Assembly (NCBI GenBank): GCA_022820925.1
Contig: JAJEEO010000001.1
Location: 253,001-317,000 of the forward strand
Reading direction: 5' to 3'
From: Acidimicrobiia bacterium
GTDB taxonomy: Bacteria > Actinomycetota > Acidimicrobiia > Acidimicrobiales > Poriferisodalaceae
DNA: 64,000 nt
Shown: piece by piece, positions 35,430 to 43,055 of the stretch
How the letters are laid out: every line of letters starts with the position of its first letter
Position numbering within the stretch: the first letter of the stretch is position 1
Notes under the pieces: model-generated
Databases searched by the model: none
What the model was told of the DNA's origin: nothing
What the model saw: the letters and a program-made list of their open reading frames with translations, nothing else
Position numbers and translations under genes: made by a program

Positions 35430-37001
35430 CTAACGGCCGCTTGCCGGTCCGCGCGGGTAGCCGAACCACATCAGCGGGATGCACAGCGCCTGCAGCGCCC
35501 CGAGCAGCAGCCACATCAAGTTGTAGAGGTGCACCTCGTGGGTGCCGCCGAGCACCGCGATGGCGACGGCCACACCCACCGCAGCCAATCCGTAGCGCAG
35601 TGACTGGTGGACTCCGTTGGCGGTGGCAATCGACGCGGTCGGGATGTCAGCGAGTGCCGCCGAGTTGAGGTGACTGGCGAGCACGCCCAAGCCGAGCCCG
35701 AACAGCATCGTCGAGGGGAAGAGGGCCAGCCAGTAGCGCACGTTCTCGTCGAGGAAGAACAGCAGCCACAGCATGCCGGCGGTCGCGAAGACCGATGCCA
35801 GGGTCATCAGTCCCCGGAAGCCGTGCTTGTCGGCCCAGCGACCGCTCAGGATCGCGACGGCGCCCGAGACAACCGGTGCGGGCGTGAACGCCAGCCCGAC
35901 TCCCAGCAGGCTGTAGCCCCAGACTCCCGTCAGGAAGAGCGGCCACAGGAACCAGCTCGTGAAGGCGCCGATCATCGACAGCGCTACCGCGAGGTTCGCC
36001 ACCGCAAAGCTGCGAATCCGGAAGAGCCGCGGATCGAACAGCGGCTCGGGATGCCGGGATGATCGCCCCACAAAGAGCGGCAGCAAGGCCGCTCCGCCGC
36101 CGAAGCACGCCACGGTCCAAGCGGACGTCCAGCCCCAATGACGGCCCTGCAGCGTCGCGAGCACGATCAGGAAGACCGCCGCGGTGCCCATGAACACGCC
36201 GAGCAGATCCAGGCGCGTGCTCAGGTCCCGCTTGGCGGTCTCGTACAGGTAGCGCAGCGAGCCCAGGAATGCGAGGGCCGCGATAGGCGCGATCGCCAGG
36301 TAGACGCCCCGCCAGTTCGAGAACTCCAGGATCACCGCGGCCATCCCGGGAGCGATGCCGGAGGCGACCATGCCGGCGGCTGCCCAGATGCCGATGACGC
36401 TGGCCTGGCGCCCCGCAGGGAATTGCGGCAGGACCAAGGCCAGCGAGGACGGGACGGTGAGCGCTCCGCAGAGGCCTTGGATCGCACGGGCAGCGAGCAG
36501 GACGCCGATGCCCGGCGCGAACCCCGCGACGATCGATGAGGCCAGCAGCCCCAGCACGCCGAGCCGGAAGACCAGCAGGCGGCCGTAGCGATCAGCCAGC
36601 CGCCCCCCGACGATGATCGTCGACGCGAACGCGAGCGCGTAGCCGCTGACGATCCAGCCGGTGATCGCGTCGGAGACCCCGGCGAAGGACCGGACGATGT
36701 CGGGGAAGGCCACATTGGTGACCGTGACGTTGACCGTGCCGAGCACGAATGCCAGCGATCCTGTCGCCAGCGCGAGGCCGGCCCGGCCGCGGGGAGCTTC
36801 GGCGCCGCCAGAGGGCCGGTGCAGGCCGGGCGCAGGCGACGGACCCGTCGGCACATCACGTTCGATGCGCTGCGGCCTGACGCGGTCGATGCGCGGCGGC
36901 GCGGTGCCGGACACGCTCGGCAACGGGCGCGACGCACCGTCGGCGAGTCGGAAGCGGACGACTTGCGGTGCGGTGCCGGTCGATGACGGGAGGTCAGTCA
37001 T
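35430..37001 (-). CDS. MFS drug/proton antiporter, DHA2-like 14-span family
   Basis: The 523-residue transporter has an ~80-residue Pro/Arg-rich cytoplasmic N-terminus, then FVLGTVNVTVTNVAFPDI, ITGWIVSGYALAFASTIIVGGRLADRYGRLLVF (motif A as GRLADRYGR) and GLCGALTVPSSLALVLPQFP (motif C region). About 12-14 hydrophobic spans follow. The family exports drugs and small organic molecules. Its start overlaps the end of the enolase-superfamily gene by eight bases, so it probably moves that pathway's substrate or product. Confidence 0.88.
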   Translation of the reverse strand: MTDLPSSTGTAPQVVRFRLADGASRPLPSVSGTAPPRIDRVRPQRIERDVPTGPSPAPGLHRPSGGAEAPRGRAGLALATGSLAFVLGTVNVTVTNVAFPDIVRSFAGVSDAITGWIVSGYALAFASTIIVGGRLADRYGRLLVFRLGVLGLLASSIVAGFAPGIGVLLAARAIQGLCGALTVPSSLALVLPQFPAGRQASVIGIWAAAGMVASGIAPGMAAVILEFSNWRGVYLAIAPIAALAFLGSLRYLYETAKRDLSTRLDLLGVFMGTAAVFLIVLATLQGRHWGWTSAWTVACFGGGAALLPLFVGRSSRHPEPLFDPRLFRIRSFAVANLAVALSMIGAFTSWFLWPLFLTGVWGYSLLGVGLAFTPAPVVSGAVAILSGRWADKHGFRGLMTLASVFATAGMLWLLFFLDENVRYWLALFPSTMLFGLGLGVLASHLNSAALADIPTASIATANGVHQSLRYGLAAVGVAVAIAVLGGTHEVHLYNLMWLLLGALQALCIPLMWFGYPRGPASGR

Positions 37002-38244
37002 CGCCCGCCGGGGGGCGACGATCGCGCAGGCCGCTGAGCCGCGGCGGGTGTGCGGCGAGGGCCGCTTCGACGGGCTCGGTCCCCCAGCCGGGCGCGTCGC
37101 CCAGCACCAGGTGACCGTCGACGTAGTCGGGTGCGACGGTCACGATGTCGTCGTCCCACGCGATCCGGTCGATGTCGGTCTCCATGATGATGAGGTTCGG
37201 CGTGGCCGCCGCCCAGTGGGCGTTCATCATCGTGGCGAGGTGACCGTAGAAGTTGTGCGGCGCAACGCTGTGGCCCATGCCGTCGGCCATCGCGGCCATC
37301 TTGGACGACTGCCAGAATCCGTTCCAGATGCCGTCGATGATCGGCACGTCGAACGAGCCGGCCTGCAGGTACGGGTAGAGCTCGCGCACGCCGAACAGGC
37401 TCTCTCCCCCGCTGATCGTGCATCCGGCCTTGGAGCGGATGTGCGCCATGGCGTCGGGATGGTCTGAGTCGATCTCGATCCAGAACATCCCGAAGTCGGC
37501 GAGCTCACGCACGATGCGGGCGTAGCCCTCGGTTCGGGCGTTGAAGTTGAGGTCGAGCAGGAGGTCCATGCCGTCGCCTGCTCCGTCGCGGAATGCCTGC
37601 AGGGTCGCCCGGATCTCGTCGATGAGCTGGCGGGACACGTTCAGCTCGGGCGCGAACGGCGTGCCGAATCCCGGCAGCCAGCCGCGCAGGCCGTCGGGGG
37701 TCTGGCGGAAGATGTTGGTCTTGAGCGCTGTGAATCCCTTCTCTGCGACCTCGGCGCCGAGCGCACGCACGCCGTCGAGGTCGGCGATGCGGTTGCCGTA
37801 GATGTGCCCGAGATTGATGCGCCAGGTGCCGCAGTGCGACCAGTACACCCGGATGCGGTCGCGCACCTTGCCGCCGAGCAGGTCGTAGCAGGGCACGCCG
37901 AGCGTGCGGGCCTTGGCGTCGAGCAGCGCATTCTCGACGGCGCCGATGGCCTCGCCGATGATGCCGCTCGCGGCCTGTCGGGTGCGGGCGAACAGGTACT
38001 GGTAGGTGGGCTCGTGGTCGAAGACCGAGCGTCCGATCACCAGCGGTGCCAAGGCCTCGACGGCCGTGGTGAGTCCGGGCGAGGCGAACCCCTCGTCGTA
38101 CTCTGCCCAGCCGACCACGCCGTCGGCCGTGGTGATCTTCAGGAAGTGGTAGTTGCGCCACGCGGCGTCGCACGACAGCGTCTCGACGCGCTCGACCAGC
38201 GTTCCCGGGTCCGAAGCACCGCTGCCTCCTGCCGCATCGTTCAT
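36994..38244 (-). CDS. Mandelate racemase / muconate lactonising enzyme family (enolase superfamily)
   Basis: The 416-residue protein has an N-terminal capping domain and a TIM barrel with KTNIF (position of the KxK base, here Lys-Thr-Asn) and DLNFNARTEG (metal Asp). FWIEIDSDHPDA (metal Glu), TISGGESLFG (third acid) and VAPHNFYGHL (His of the His-Asp dyad) follow. The set supports acid-sugar dehydratase or racemase chemistry by proton abstraction alpha to a carboxylate. The KTN variant makes the stereochemical choice uncertain. It is divergent from the TauD gene and translationally coupled to an MFS exporter. Confidence 0.88.
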   Translation of the reverse strand: MNDAAGGSGASDPGTLVERVETLSCDAAWRNYHFLKITTADGVVGWAEYDEGFASPGLTTAVEALAPLVIGRSVFDHEPTYQYLFARTRQAASGIIGEAIGAVENALLDAKARTLGVPCYDLLGGKVRDRIRVYWSHCGTWRINLGHIYGNRIADLDGVRALGAEVAEKGFTALKTNIFRQTPDGLRGWLPGFGTPFAPELNVSRQLIDEIRATLQAFRDGAGDGMDLLLDLNFNARTEGYARIVRELADFGMFWIEIDSDHPDAMAHIRSKAGCTISGGESLFGVRELYPYLQAGSFDVPIIDGIWNGFWQSSKMAAMADGMGHSVAPHNFYGHLATMMNAHWAAATPNLIIMETDIDRIAWDDDIVTVAPDYVDGHLVLGDAPGWGTEPVEAALAAHPPRLSGLRDRRPPAGDD

Positions 38245-38280
38245 TGCTGCCCTCCCGGTTCAGGCGTGCCGCAGCCGCTC

Positions 38281-38310
38281 ACCGGCCCCTGAAGCTAATT
38301 GGGGGCCGGT
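38281..38310. promoter_or_regulatory. Inverted repeat between the enolase-family and TauD genes
   Basis: ACCGGCCCC (38281-38289) and GGGGCCGGT (38302-38310) are perfect 9-base complements with a 12-base AT-containing spacer. The site lies in the 80-base divergent gap, 14 bases before the TauD ATG. It is well placed for one regulator to control both transcription units. The centre spacing of 21 bases is two helical turns. The identity of any regulator is unknown; none is encoded nearby. Confidence 0.55.
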
Positions 38311-38324
38311 GGTACGATCCGGCT

Positions 38325-39248
38325 ATGACGGCTGTCACGCTCAACATCGAGCCGCTCGATGCCACGTTCGGGGCGTGGGTGCACGACATCGAGCTGCGCT
38401 CCATCGACGACGCCACCTTCGAGGCCCTGCACGAGACATGGCTCGAGTACGCGCTGCTGATCTTCTCCGATCAGTTCCTCACCAACGACGAGCAGGACGC
38501 GTTCGCCCTCCGCTTCGGCAACCTTGAGTTCAACGCAGCCCCGATCTCGAACGTCGGCAAGGACGGCAAGGTCCACCACGAGTCCAGCGACGACCTCGTG
38601 AAATCGCTCAAGGGCAACTGGGGCTGGCACCACGACAGTACCTACATGCCGCTGCAGGCCAAGGGCGCGGTGTTCACCGCGGAGCTGGTGCCCGAAGACG
38701 GCGCCGACACCGGATGGGCCGACATGCGGGCGGCGTACGAGGTGCTGTCCGACGAAGACCGTGAGCTGGTGCACACGCTCGAGGCGCACCACTCGCTCTA
38801 CTACAGCCAGGGTCGGGCAGGGTTGCTGCCGAAGAAGAAGGACGACGGCACCTACGGCATGTACGGCTACCACGACTTGGACATCTCTGTGCGACCGCTG
38901 GTGAAGGTGCATCCCGATACCGGTCGGCCCAATCTGCTCATCGGCCGGCATGCGCACGACATCATCGGCATGGACCCCGAGGAGTCCGTGGCACTGCTGG
39001 ATCGGCTCAACCGGGAGGCCTGCCAGCCGCCGCGCACCTATCAGCATGCGTGGACCGCGGGCGAGGCGGTGATCTGGGACAACCGCCGTCTCATGCACCA
39101 GGGGGTGCCGTTCGACATGTCTCAGCCCCGCAAGATGTGGCATTCGCGCATCGCCGGCGAGCTCGAGTCGGAGCTGGCGCTGAACCACACTGCCGAGTCG
39201 GCCGGCTTCAAGCACGGGCGCGACGCCATCATGAGCTCGGTCGGCTGA
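38325..39248 (+). CDS. TauD/TfdA-family 2-oxoglutarate Fe(II) dioxygenase
   Basis: The 307-residue protein has the facial triad His102-x-Asp104 in GWHHDSTYMP and distal His258 in NRRLMHQGVP. RKMWHSRIAGE supplies the Arg that binds 2-oxoglutarate. An N-terminal LDATFGAWVHDIELRSID is typical of the family. TauD/TfdA enzymes hydroxylate sulfonates, phenoxyacetates, carnitine precursors and others, often cleaving the product. The substrate is unknown; the genomic setting suggests an organic acid also handled by the divergent enolase-family enzyme. Confidence 0.9.
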   Translation: MTAVTLNIEPLDATFGAWVHDIELRSIDDATFEALHETWLEYALLIFSDQFLTNDEQDAFALRFGNLEFNAAPISNVGKDGKVHHESSDDLVKSLKGNWGWHHDSTYMPLQAKGAVFTAELVPEDGADTGWADMRAAYEVLSDEDRELVHTLEAHHSLYYSQGRAGLLPKKKDDGTYGMYGYHDLDISVRPLVKVHPDTGRPNLLIGRHAHDIIGMDPEESVALLDRLNREACQPPRTYQHAWTAGEAVIWDNRRLMHQGVPFDMSQPRKMWHSRIAGELESELALNHTAESAGFKHGRDAIMSSVG

Positions 39249-39276
39249 TGGCCGACGCAGAAGGCACGGTCGGCTG

Positions 39277-39564
39277 ATGGCTGCGTACGTCATCACGCGG
39301 GTCAACGTCACCGACCCGGACCAGTACGAGAAGTACAAGGCCCTATCGCCGGCCGCAGTGGCCGAAAGCGGAGGGAAGTTCATCGTGCGCGGCGGCGATT
39401 CGGTGACCCTCGAGGGTCCCGAGGAGAATCGCCGGCTCGTGGTGCTGGAGTTCCCCGATGTGGAGTCGGCGAAGAGCTTCTACGACTCCGAGAAATACCG
39501 TCACGCTCGCGATGTCCGGGCCGGCGCCGCCGAATTCCAGATGGTGGTGGTCGAAGGCGTCTGA
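39277..39564 (+). CDS. DUF1330-family protein (dimeric alpha-beta barrel)
   Basis: The 95-residue protein reads AYVITRVNVTDPDQYEKYK, GGKFIVRGGDSVTLEG and RRLVVLEFPDVESAKSFYDSEKY, the standard DUF1330 pattern. The fold belongs to the dimeric ferredoxin-like (ABM) group of small enzymes and binding proteins. Function is not established. It is 28 bases after the dioxygenase and before a RidA gene on the same strand, so it is probably part of that catabolic unit. Confidence 0.85.
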   Translation: MAAYVITRVNVTDPDQYEKYKALSPAAVAESGGKFIVRGGDSVTLEGPEENRRLVVLEFPDVESAKSFYDSEKYRHARDVRAGAAEFQMVVVEGV

Positions 39565-39618
39565 CCCGGCCATCGCATACGTCTACGGTCCGATACTGAG
39601 CACACAGGAGCAAGCACC

Positions 39619-40005
39619 ATGGCGCGCAAGTCGATTGAGATCGAGAGCTTCCAGCACGCGAACCCGATTCCGGCGGCAACCCGGATCGGGCCGTTCTTGA
39701 CGTCGAGCATCACGCCGCCGACCAATCCTGGGTCGCGCGACGTCCCCGACTCGCTCGAGGAGCAGATCGACAATCTGTTCACCCACGTCGGCCAGATGCT
39801 CGAGGGCGCCGGAGCCACCTGGGACGACATGGCCAAGATGACGTTCTACGTCACCGACCCCGCCGCATCACGCCCGGCGCTGAACGGGCCGTGGCTGGAG
39901 CGCTTCCCCGACCCCGAGTCGCGCCCCGCTCGCCACAACATGAAGGTGGATGGCGGCGGACCGGTGCAGATCTCCTGCACCTTCGAGGCCTACATCGAAG
40001 ACTGA
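39619..40005 (+). CDS. RidA-family protein, single domain
   Basis: The 128-residue protein has IPAATRIGPFLTSSITPP, EEQIDNLFTHVGQMLEGAGATWDDMAKMTFYVTD and RPARHNMKVDGGGPVQISCTFEAYI. These follow the RidA/YjgF fold. Arg in PARHN sits where the active Arg of imine deaminases lies. RidA-like proteins in catabolic clusters often act as deaminases or tautomerases on ring-cleavage products. It converges on the hydratase gene, whose repeated 3' end begins about 12 bases away. Confidence 0.85.
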   Translation: MARKSIEIESFQHANPIPAATRIGPFLTSSITPPTNPGSRDVPDSLEEQIDNLFTHVGQMLEGAGATWDDMAKMTFYVTDPAASRPALNGPWLERFPDPESRPARHNMKVDGGGPVQISCTFEAYIED

Positions 40006-40016
40006 GCAGTCGAGCC

Positions 40017-40087
40017 TCAGTCGTCGTCTTCGGGAAGTCCGACTCCGCTGTATCACTCTTCGGGGTCTCCGACCCCGCTGTATCACT
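40017..40087 (-). repeat. 30-bp in-frame tandem repeat carrying stop codons at a gene end
   Basis: A 30-base unit (40028-40057, 40058-40087, with a third partial copy inside the gene from 40088) repeats the end of the hydratase gene. Read on the minus strand it gives GVGDAEE-stop, then YSGVGDPEE-stop, then YSGVGLPEDDD-stop. Stops are at 40083-40085, 40053-40055 and 40017-40019, all TGA and all in one frame. Confidence 0.8.
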
Positions 40088-40889
40088 CTTCGGCGTCTCC
40101 GACGCCGAAGCTGATCTGGCCGAGGGGGCCGAAGTCGGCGACGACGGCGTCGCCGGGGCGGATCGTGCGGGCGCGGATGAACGAACCCGACAAGATGGCA
40201 TGGCCGGCCGACATCGTGACGCCGAACTCGTGGAGCTTGCGGGCCAGCCAGGCCACCGAGTTGAGCGGGTTGCCCATGACGGCGGCGGCCGTGCCGGACT
40301 CTTCGAGGTCGCCGTTCAGGTACAGCGCACCGCCGATGTGTCGGATGTCGACGTCGGTGAGCTTGGTAGGGCGGCCGCCCACAATGATGAATCCGCATGA
40401 GGCGGCGTCGGCGATGCTGTCGACGACCCCGGCCTGGGTGCTGCGCCGGTTGTAACGCCGGTCCACCACCTCGATGGCGGGAAGGATGAAGTCGGTGGCG
40501 CGCATCACGTCGATGGCGTTGGTGTCGGGACCGCCGAGGTCGGATTTGAGCACGAACACGATTTCGATCTCCACCAGCGGGACGTTCAAGATCGAGGCGG
40601 GCACGATCGAGCCCTCGTCGAGGAACCAGTTGTCGAACAGCGTGCCGTAGTCGGGCTCGGTGGCACCCGAGGTGGAGCGCATGGCCTTGGAGGTCAGCCC
40701 CACCTTGTACCCCTTGACGACCCGGCCCGCTGCCACCTTGGCGTCGGTCACGTACTGGCCGATGGCGTACGCGTCGTCGTTGTCGGCGCCCGGGTAGGTG
40801 TCGGTGATCGGGTCGATCCACTCGCGGGTGTTCTCGGCATGCAGCAGCGCCGCAGCCGCCTCCCGCCGCTGCTCGTCGGTCATCGCCAT
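40083..40889 (-). CDS. 2-keto-4-pentenoate hydratase-like enzyme (FAH superfamily)
   Basis: The 268-residue protein matches the MhpD/HpaH size and pattern: EWIDPITDTYPGADNDDAYAIGQYV, GRVVKGYKVGLTSKAMR, YGTLFDNWFLDEGS, VEIEIVFVLKSDLGGPDTN (metal Glu-x-Glu), AIEVVDRRY and GGALYLNGDLEESGTAAAVMGNPLNSVAWL. The family hydrates 2-hydroxy-dienoates from meta-cleavage of aromatics, or decarboxylates 4-oxalocrotonate. It supports an aromatic-acid catabolic role for this region. Its 3' end is repeated downstream. Confidence 0.9.
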   Translation of the reverse strand: MAMTDEQRREAAAALLHAENTREWIDPITDTYPGADNDDAYAIGQYVTDAKVAAGRVVKGYKVGLTSKAMRSTSGATEPDYGTLFDNWFLDEGSIVPASILNVPLVEIEIVFVLKSDLGGPDTNAIDVMRATDFILPAIEVVDRRYNRRSTQAGVVDSIADAASCGFIIVGGRPTKLTDVDIRHIGGALYLNGDLEESGTAAAVMGNPLNSVAWLARKLHEFGVTMSAGHAILSGSFIRARTIRPGDAVVADFGPLGQISFGVGDAEE

Positions 40890-41022
40890 GTTGTGCTCTC
40901 CGTCTCAAGCGCGCTCGCGCGCCTCATGACCAGCCGGCCCAGTCAGCCGAGAACGCTAGGGCTTCCGCCGCCCCACCCGTCAGCCACGACGCGCCCGGCC
41001 GTCGCCGCAAGAGGCGCCGGCC

Positions 41023-41415
41023 TCACGGCTCCACCCGTTGAACGGAAGGCACTCGGTCGATCCCACGATCGAACGAGGCAATCCTGCCGATGCCGGTCAC
41101 TTCCGCAGAAGCCACGAGGTAGGCATCTGCAAAGTCCAGGCGGTACGCCTCGTACACCTCGATGGCGCGAGACAGCAGTGCAAGATCTTCCACACGAACA
41201 GCTTCTGTGGACAAGACGCCCAGAGCCAACTTCGCTATGCGCTCGCGCGGAACTGCGTAGACCGATTGGAGCACGTAGATCACCTCGGCCAAGATCAAGT
41301 CCGGCAGATACAGCGTCTCGCCTGAGATCAGCAGCCGTGCCGATGCGGCTGCGGCATCAGCAGGGGTGCCGGTGAGCTGACGCACAAGGACGTTGGTGTC
41401 GACGAACGCGGTCAC
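41023..41415 (-). CDS. PIN-domain toxin (VapC-like RNase)
   Basis: The GTG at 41415 overlaps the antitoxin stop (GTGA). The 130-residue product has AFVDTNVLVRQLTG (first Asp and Asn), LILAEVIYVLQS (Glu), YRLDFADAYLVASAE (Asp) and RIASFDRGIDRV (last Asp). These are the four acidic positions of a PIN ribonuclease. VapC toxins cleave tRNA or rRNA and are silenced by the co-expressed antitoxin. The open frame upstream runs through the antitoxin gene and is not the start. Confidence 0.88.
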   Translation of the reverse strand: MTAFVDTNVLVRQLTGTPADAAAASARLLISGETLYLPDLILAEVIYVLQSVYAVPRERIAKLALGVLSTEAVRVEDLALLSRAIEVYEAYRLDFADAYLVASAEVTGIGRIASFDRGIDRVPSVQRVEP

Positions 41416-41675
41416 GACTCGTCGATGTCCATTGCCTCGCGGGCCCAAGCTTCGCGTGCCCTCGCGATGATCTCTTCCCCGGGAACATCCCTCAGCTCGG
41501 CGGGCACCTCGACGGTGCCCGCGAGTTCAACGAGATCGGGGATGCGCTCCATGGTCGCCCGCGCGGCGTCGATCCTGAACAGCACGGAATCGCCCGGGTT
41601 GATGCGCAGTGCATCACGGACGCTCTTGGGAATGGTCACCTGACCCTTGGAAGTGACCCGCGCCATGACGGCCAT
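41412..41675 (-). CDS. AbrB/SpoVT-type antitoxin
   Basis: The 87-residue protein starts at the ATG at 41675 with AAGGA seven bases upstream. The swapped-hairpin DNA-binding domain reads ARVTSKGQVTIPKSVRDALRINPGDSVLFRI. The C-terminal part (VPAELRDVPGEEIIARAREAW) would wrap and inhibit the PIN toxin. Pairing of an AbrB-fold antitoxin with a PIN toxin is a standard VapBC variant. An inverted repeat spans its promoter and probably mediates autoregulation. Confidence 0.9.
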   Translation of the reverse strand: MAVMARVTSKGQVTIPKSVRDALRINPGDSVLFRIDAARATMERIPDLVELAGTVEVPAELRDVPGEEIIARAREAWAREAMDIDES

Positions 41676-41683
41676 GTCTGATT

Positions 41684-41707
41684 CCTTACTTCTATAGGCA
41701 AGTAAGG
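41684..41707 (-). promoter_or_regulatory. Toxin-antitoxin operator/promoter palindrome
   Basis: CCTTACTT (41684-41691) and AAGTAAGG (41700-41707) are perfect 8-base complements with an 8-base spacer. On the minus strand the spacer holds TATAG, giving a -10-like TATAGA placed about 20 bases before the antitoxin ATG. The AAGGA of the right half also supplies the ribosome-binding site. Binding of the antitoxin here would block both transcription and start-site access. A good -35 hexamer is not evident. Confidence 0.7.
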
Positions 41708-41793
41708 AAATCTTACGTGTGTCGAGCGCATCGCTCAGGGGCATGAACCCGTCATAACGCGCCCGATGATGGAATTCCAATGAATTTCATATG

Positions 41794-41814
41794 CAGCGGC
41801 TTCCGCAACCGCTG
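41794..41814 (-). terminator. Possible hairpin after the nitroreductase gene
   Basis: CAGCGG (41794-41799) and CCGCTG (41809-41814) are complementary across a 9-base loop. The site lies nine bases after the nitroreductase stop on its transcribed strand. AT-rich sequence (CATATGAAATTC) follows but no true T-run, so an intrinsic terminator is only possible. The other role of this 147-base gap is the antitoxin promoter. Confidence 0.4.
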
Positions 41815-41822
41815 TTCGAGAG

Positions 41823-42464
41823 CTAGTAGGTGGCGTTGCCCCAGGTCTCGTCGAAGACGATCTCCGACAGCGGCAGCCGGTCGAGCTTGCGCGGGAACGG
41901 CGTCGACCGGTAGCCGACGGCGATGTGGGCGGCCGTGGCGACGCCTTCGGGGATGTCGAGCATCTCGGCGACCTGCGGCTCGTACATGCACAGCAGCGTG
42001 GTGAGGGCAGTGCCCAGGCCGGCCTCACGGCAGCCGAGCAGGAAGTTCTGCACCGCGGGGTAGATCGAGCCGCCGCCTACGACGCTGAGCCGGCCCAGCT
42101 CGGTGTCGGTGGGGTGGACGCCGTCGATGTAGCCGCAGGCCACCACGATTACCGGCACTTCGGCGAAGTGCTCGGCGAAGTAGTCGGCGCTGTCGAGCAG
42201 GCGCTTGGCCTTGTCGCCGACGATCTCGATGTCGCCGCTGCGAGCCATGCCCAGGTAGGCCTTCCACGGCTCGAGGTACCACTCCTGCAGCTGCTGCTTC
42301 TTCTCTTCGTCACGCACCACGATGAAGCGCACCGGTTGGCGGTTGCCGCCCTGCGGTGCATGCCTGGCGTAGTCGAACGCCTGCTCCAGCGTCTCGTCTG
42401 ACACCGGATCCTTCGTGAAGTACCGCGTCGTCATCGACGTCAGTGCTGCCTCGCCAAGTTCCAT
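41823..42464 (-). CDS. Nitroreductase-family FMN oxidoreductase
   Basis: From the ATG at 42464 (GAGGGAATC upstream) the protein has 213 residues. Motifs are TTRYFTKDPVSDETLEQAFDYARHAPQGGNRQPVRF (FMN-phosphate binding) in its first third, IYPAVQNFLLGCREAGLGTALTT and HIAVGYRSTPFPRKL. It reduces nitro-compounds, quinones or unsaturated substrates with NAD(P)H. The 175-base upstream gap to the next gene is GC-rich and holds no gene I can support. Confidence 0.9.
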   Translation of the reverse strand: MELGEAALTSMTTRYFTKDPVSDETLEQAFDYARHAPQGGNRQPVRFIVVRDEEKKQQLQEWYLEPWKAYLGMARSGDIEIVGDKAKRLLDSADYFAEHFAEVPVIVVACGYIDGVHPTDTELGRLSVVGGGSIYPAVQNFLLGCREAGLGTALTTLLCMYEPQVAEMLDIPEGVATAAHIAVGYRSTPFPRKLDRLPLSEIVFDETWGNATY

Positions 42465-42639
42465 GATTCCCTCGCTTCGCTCAGATGCGGCGCTCGCCGC
42501 AGGCCGCCGGGCTCCGGCGACGCTCGCATGACAGTAGCCACCCGGCGCCGGACCGCGGCCATGACGCCTGCTAGCCCGCCGGCTGCACTCGGGGCGGTCT
42601 GATATCGGCTGTCGATGCAGATACGTGGTGCAGGCCGCC

Positions 42640-42999
42640 TCAGAGGCGAAGCCGCTTGGCGCGTCTGATCTCTTGGCTGACGGGATCCACCTCGAAACGG
42701 GCCGACTCAAGCGCCAGCACGCCCAGCAGCGGTTCGCAGCCCGGCGGCCCGTACACCACGCGCACAAAGGCATCGGAGTCCATGAACTCGAGCCGCGCCC
42801 CGGTGAACTCGGCGGTCTGGCTGCTGCCGTCGGCTAACTCGTAGGAATCGCTCCCGTAAGGCCGCAAGCCCAACTCCTCCAGGCGGTCCCGCGGCACCAG
42901 CGTGTCAGTCGAACCAGTGTCCACCAAGAAACGTCCTTCCCATGAGCGCTCTGGCTCAGCGGGGCTGCGGACCGTGACGTCGGTGTAGGTGAATCCCAT
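42640..42999 (-). CDS. Clan AA (retropepsin-like) aspartic protease family protein
   Basis: The 119-residue protein carries FLVDTGSTDTLVP with the catalytic DTGS (Asp27) and a later hydrophobic YGPPGCEPLLGVLALESARFEVD. The latter resembles the flap/second motif (LLG..LE) of single-domain bacterial retropepsin-like proteins. These act as homodimers; substrates in bacteria are mostly unknown. The ATG at 42999 lies close to a strong purine-rich stretch (GAGGAGAC). It sits in the accessory patch beside the HNH gene. Confidence 0.8.
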   Translation of the reverse strand: MGFTYTDVTVRSPAEPERSWEGRFLVDTGSTDTLVPRDRLEELGLRPYGSDSYELADGSSQTAEFTGARLEFMDSDAFVRVVYGPPGCEPLLGVLALESARFEVDPVSQEIRRAKRLRL

Positions 43000-43055
43000 G
43001 ATGTCTCCTCAGTTGCGGCCGCCAAGGGCGAAGCGTGCGGCGAGAAATGCCTGCG

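Noticed and set aside
42465..42540. Third copy of the 108-bp repeat after the start of the nitroreductase gene
   Set aside because: The sequence shares short GCTTCGCTC and GGCCGC words only; no sustained alignment to copies A and B.
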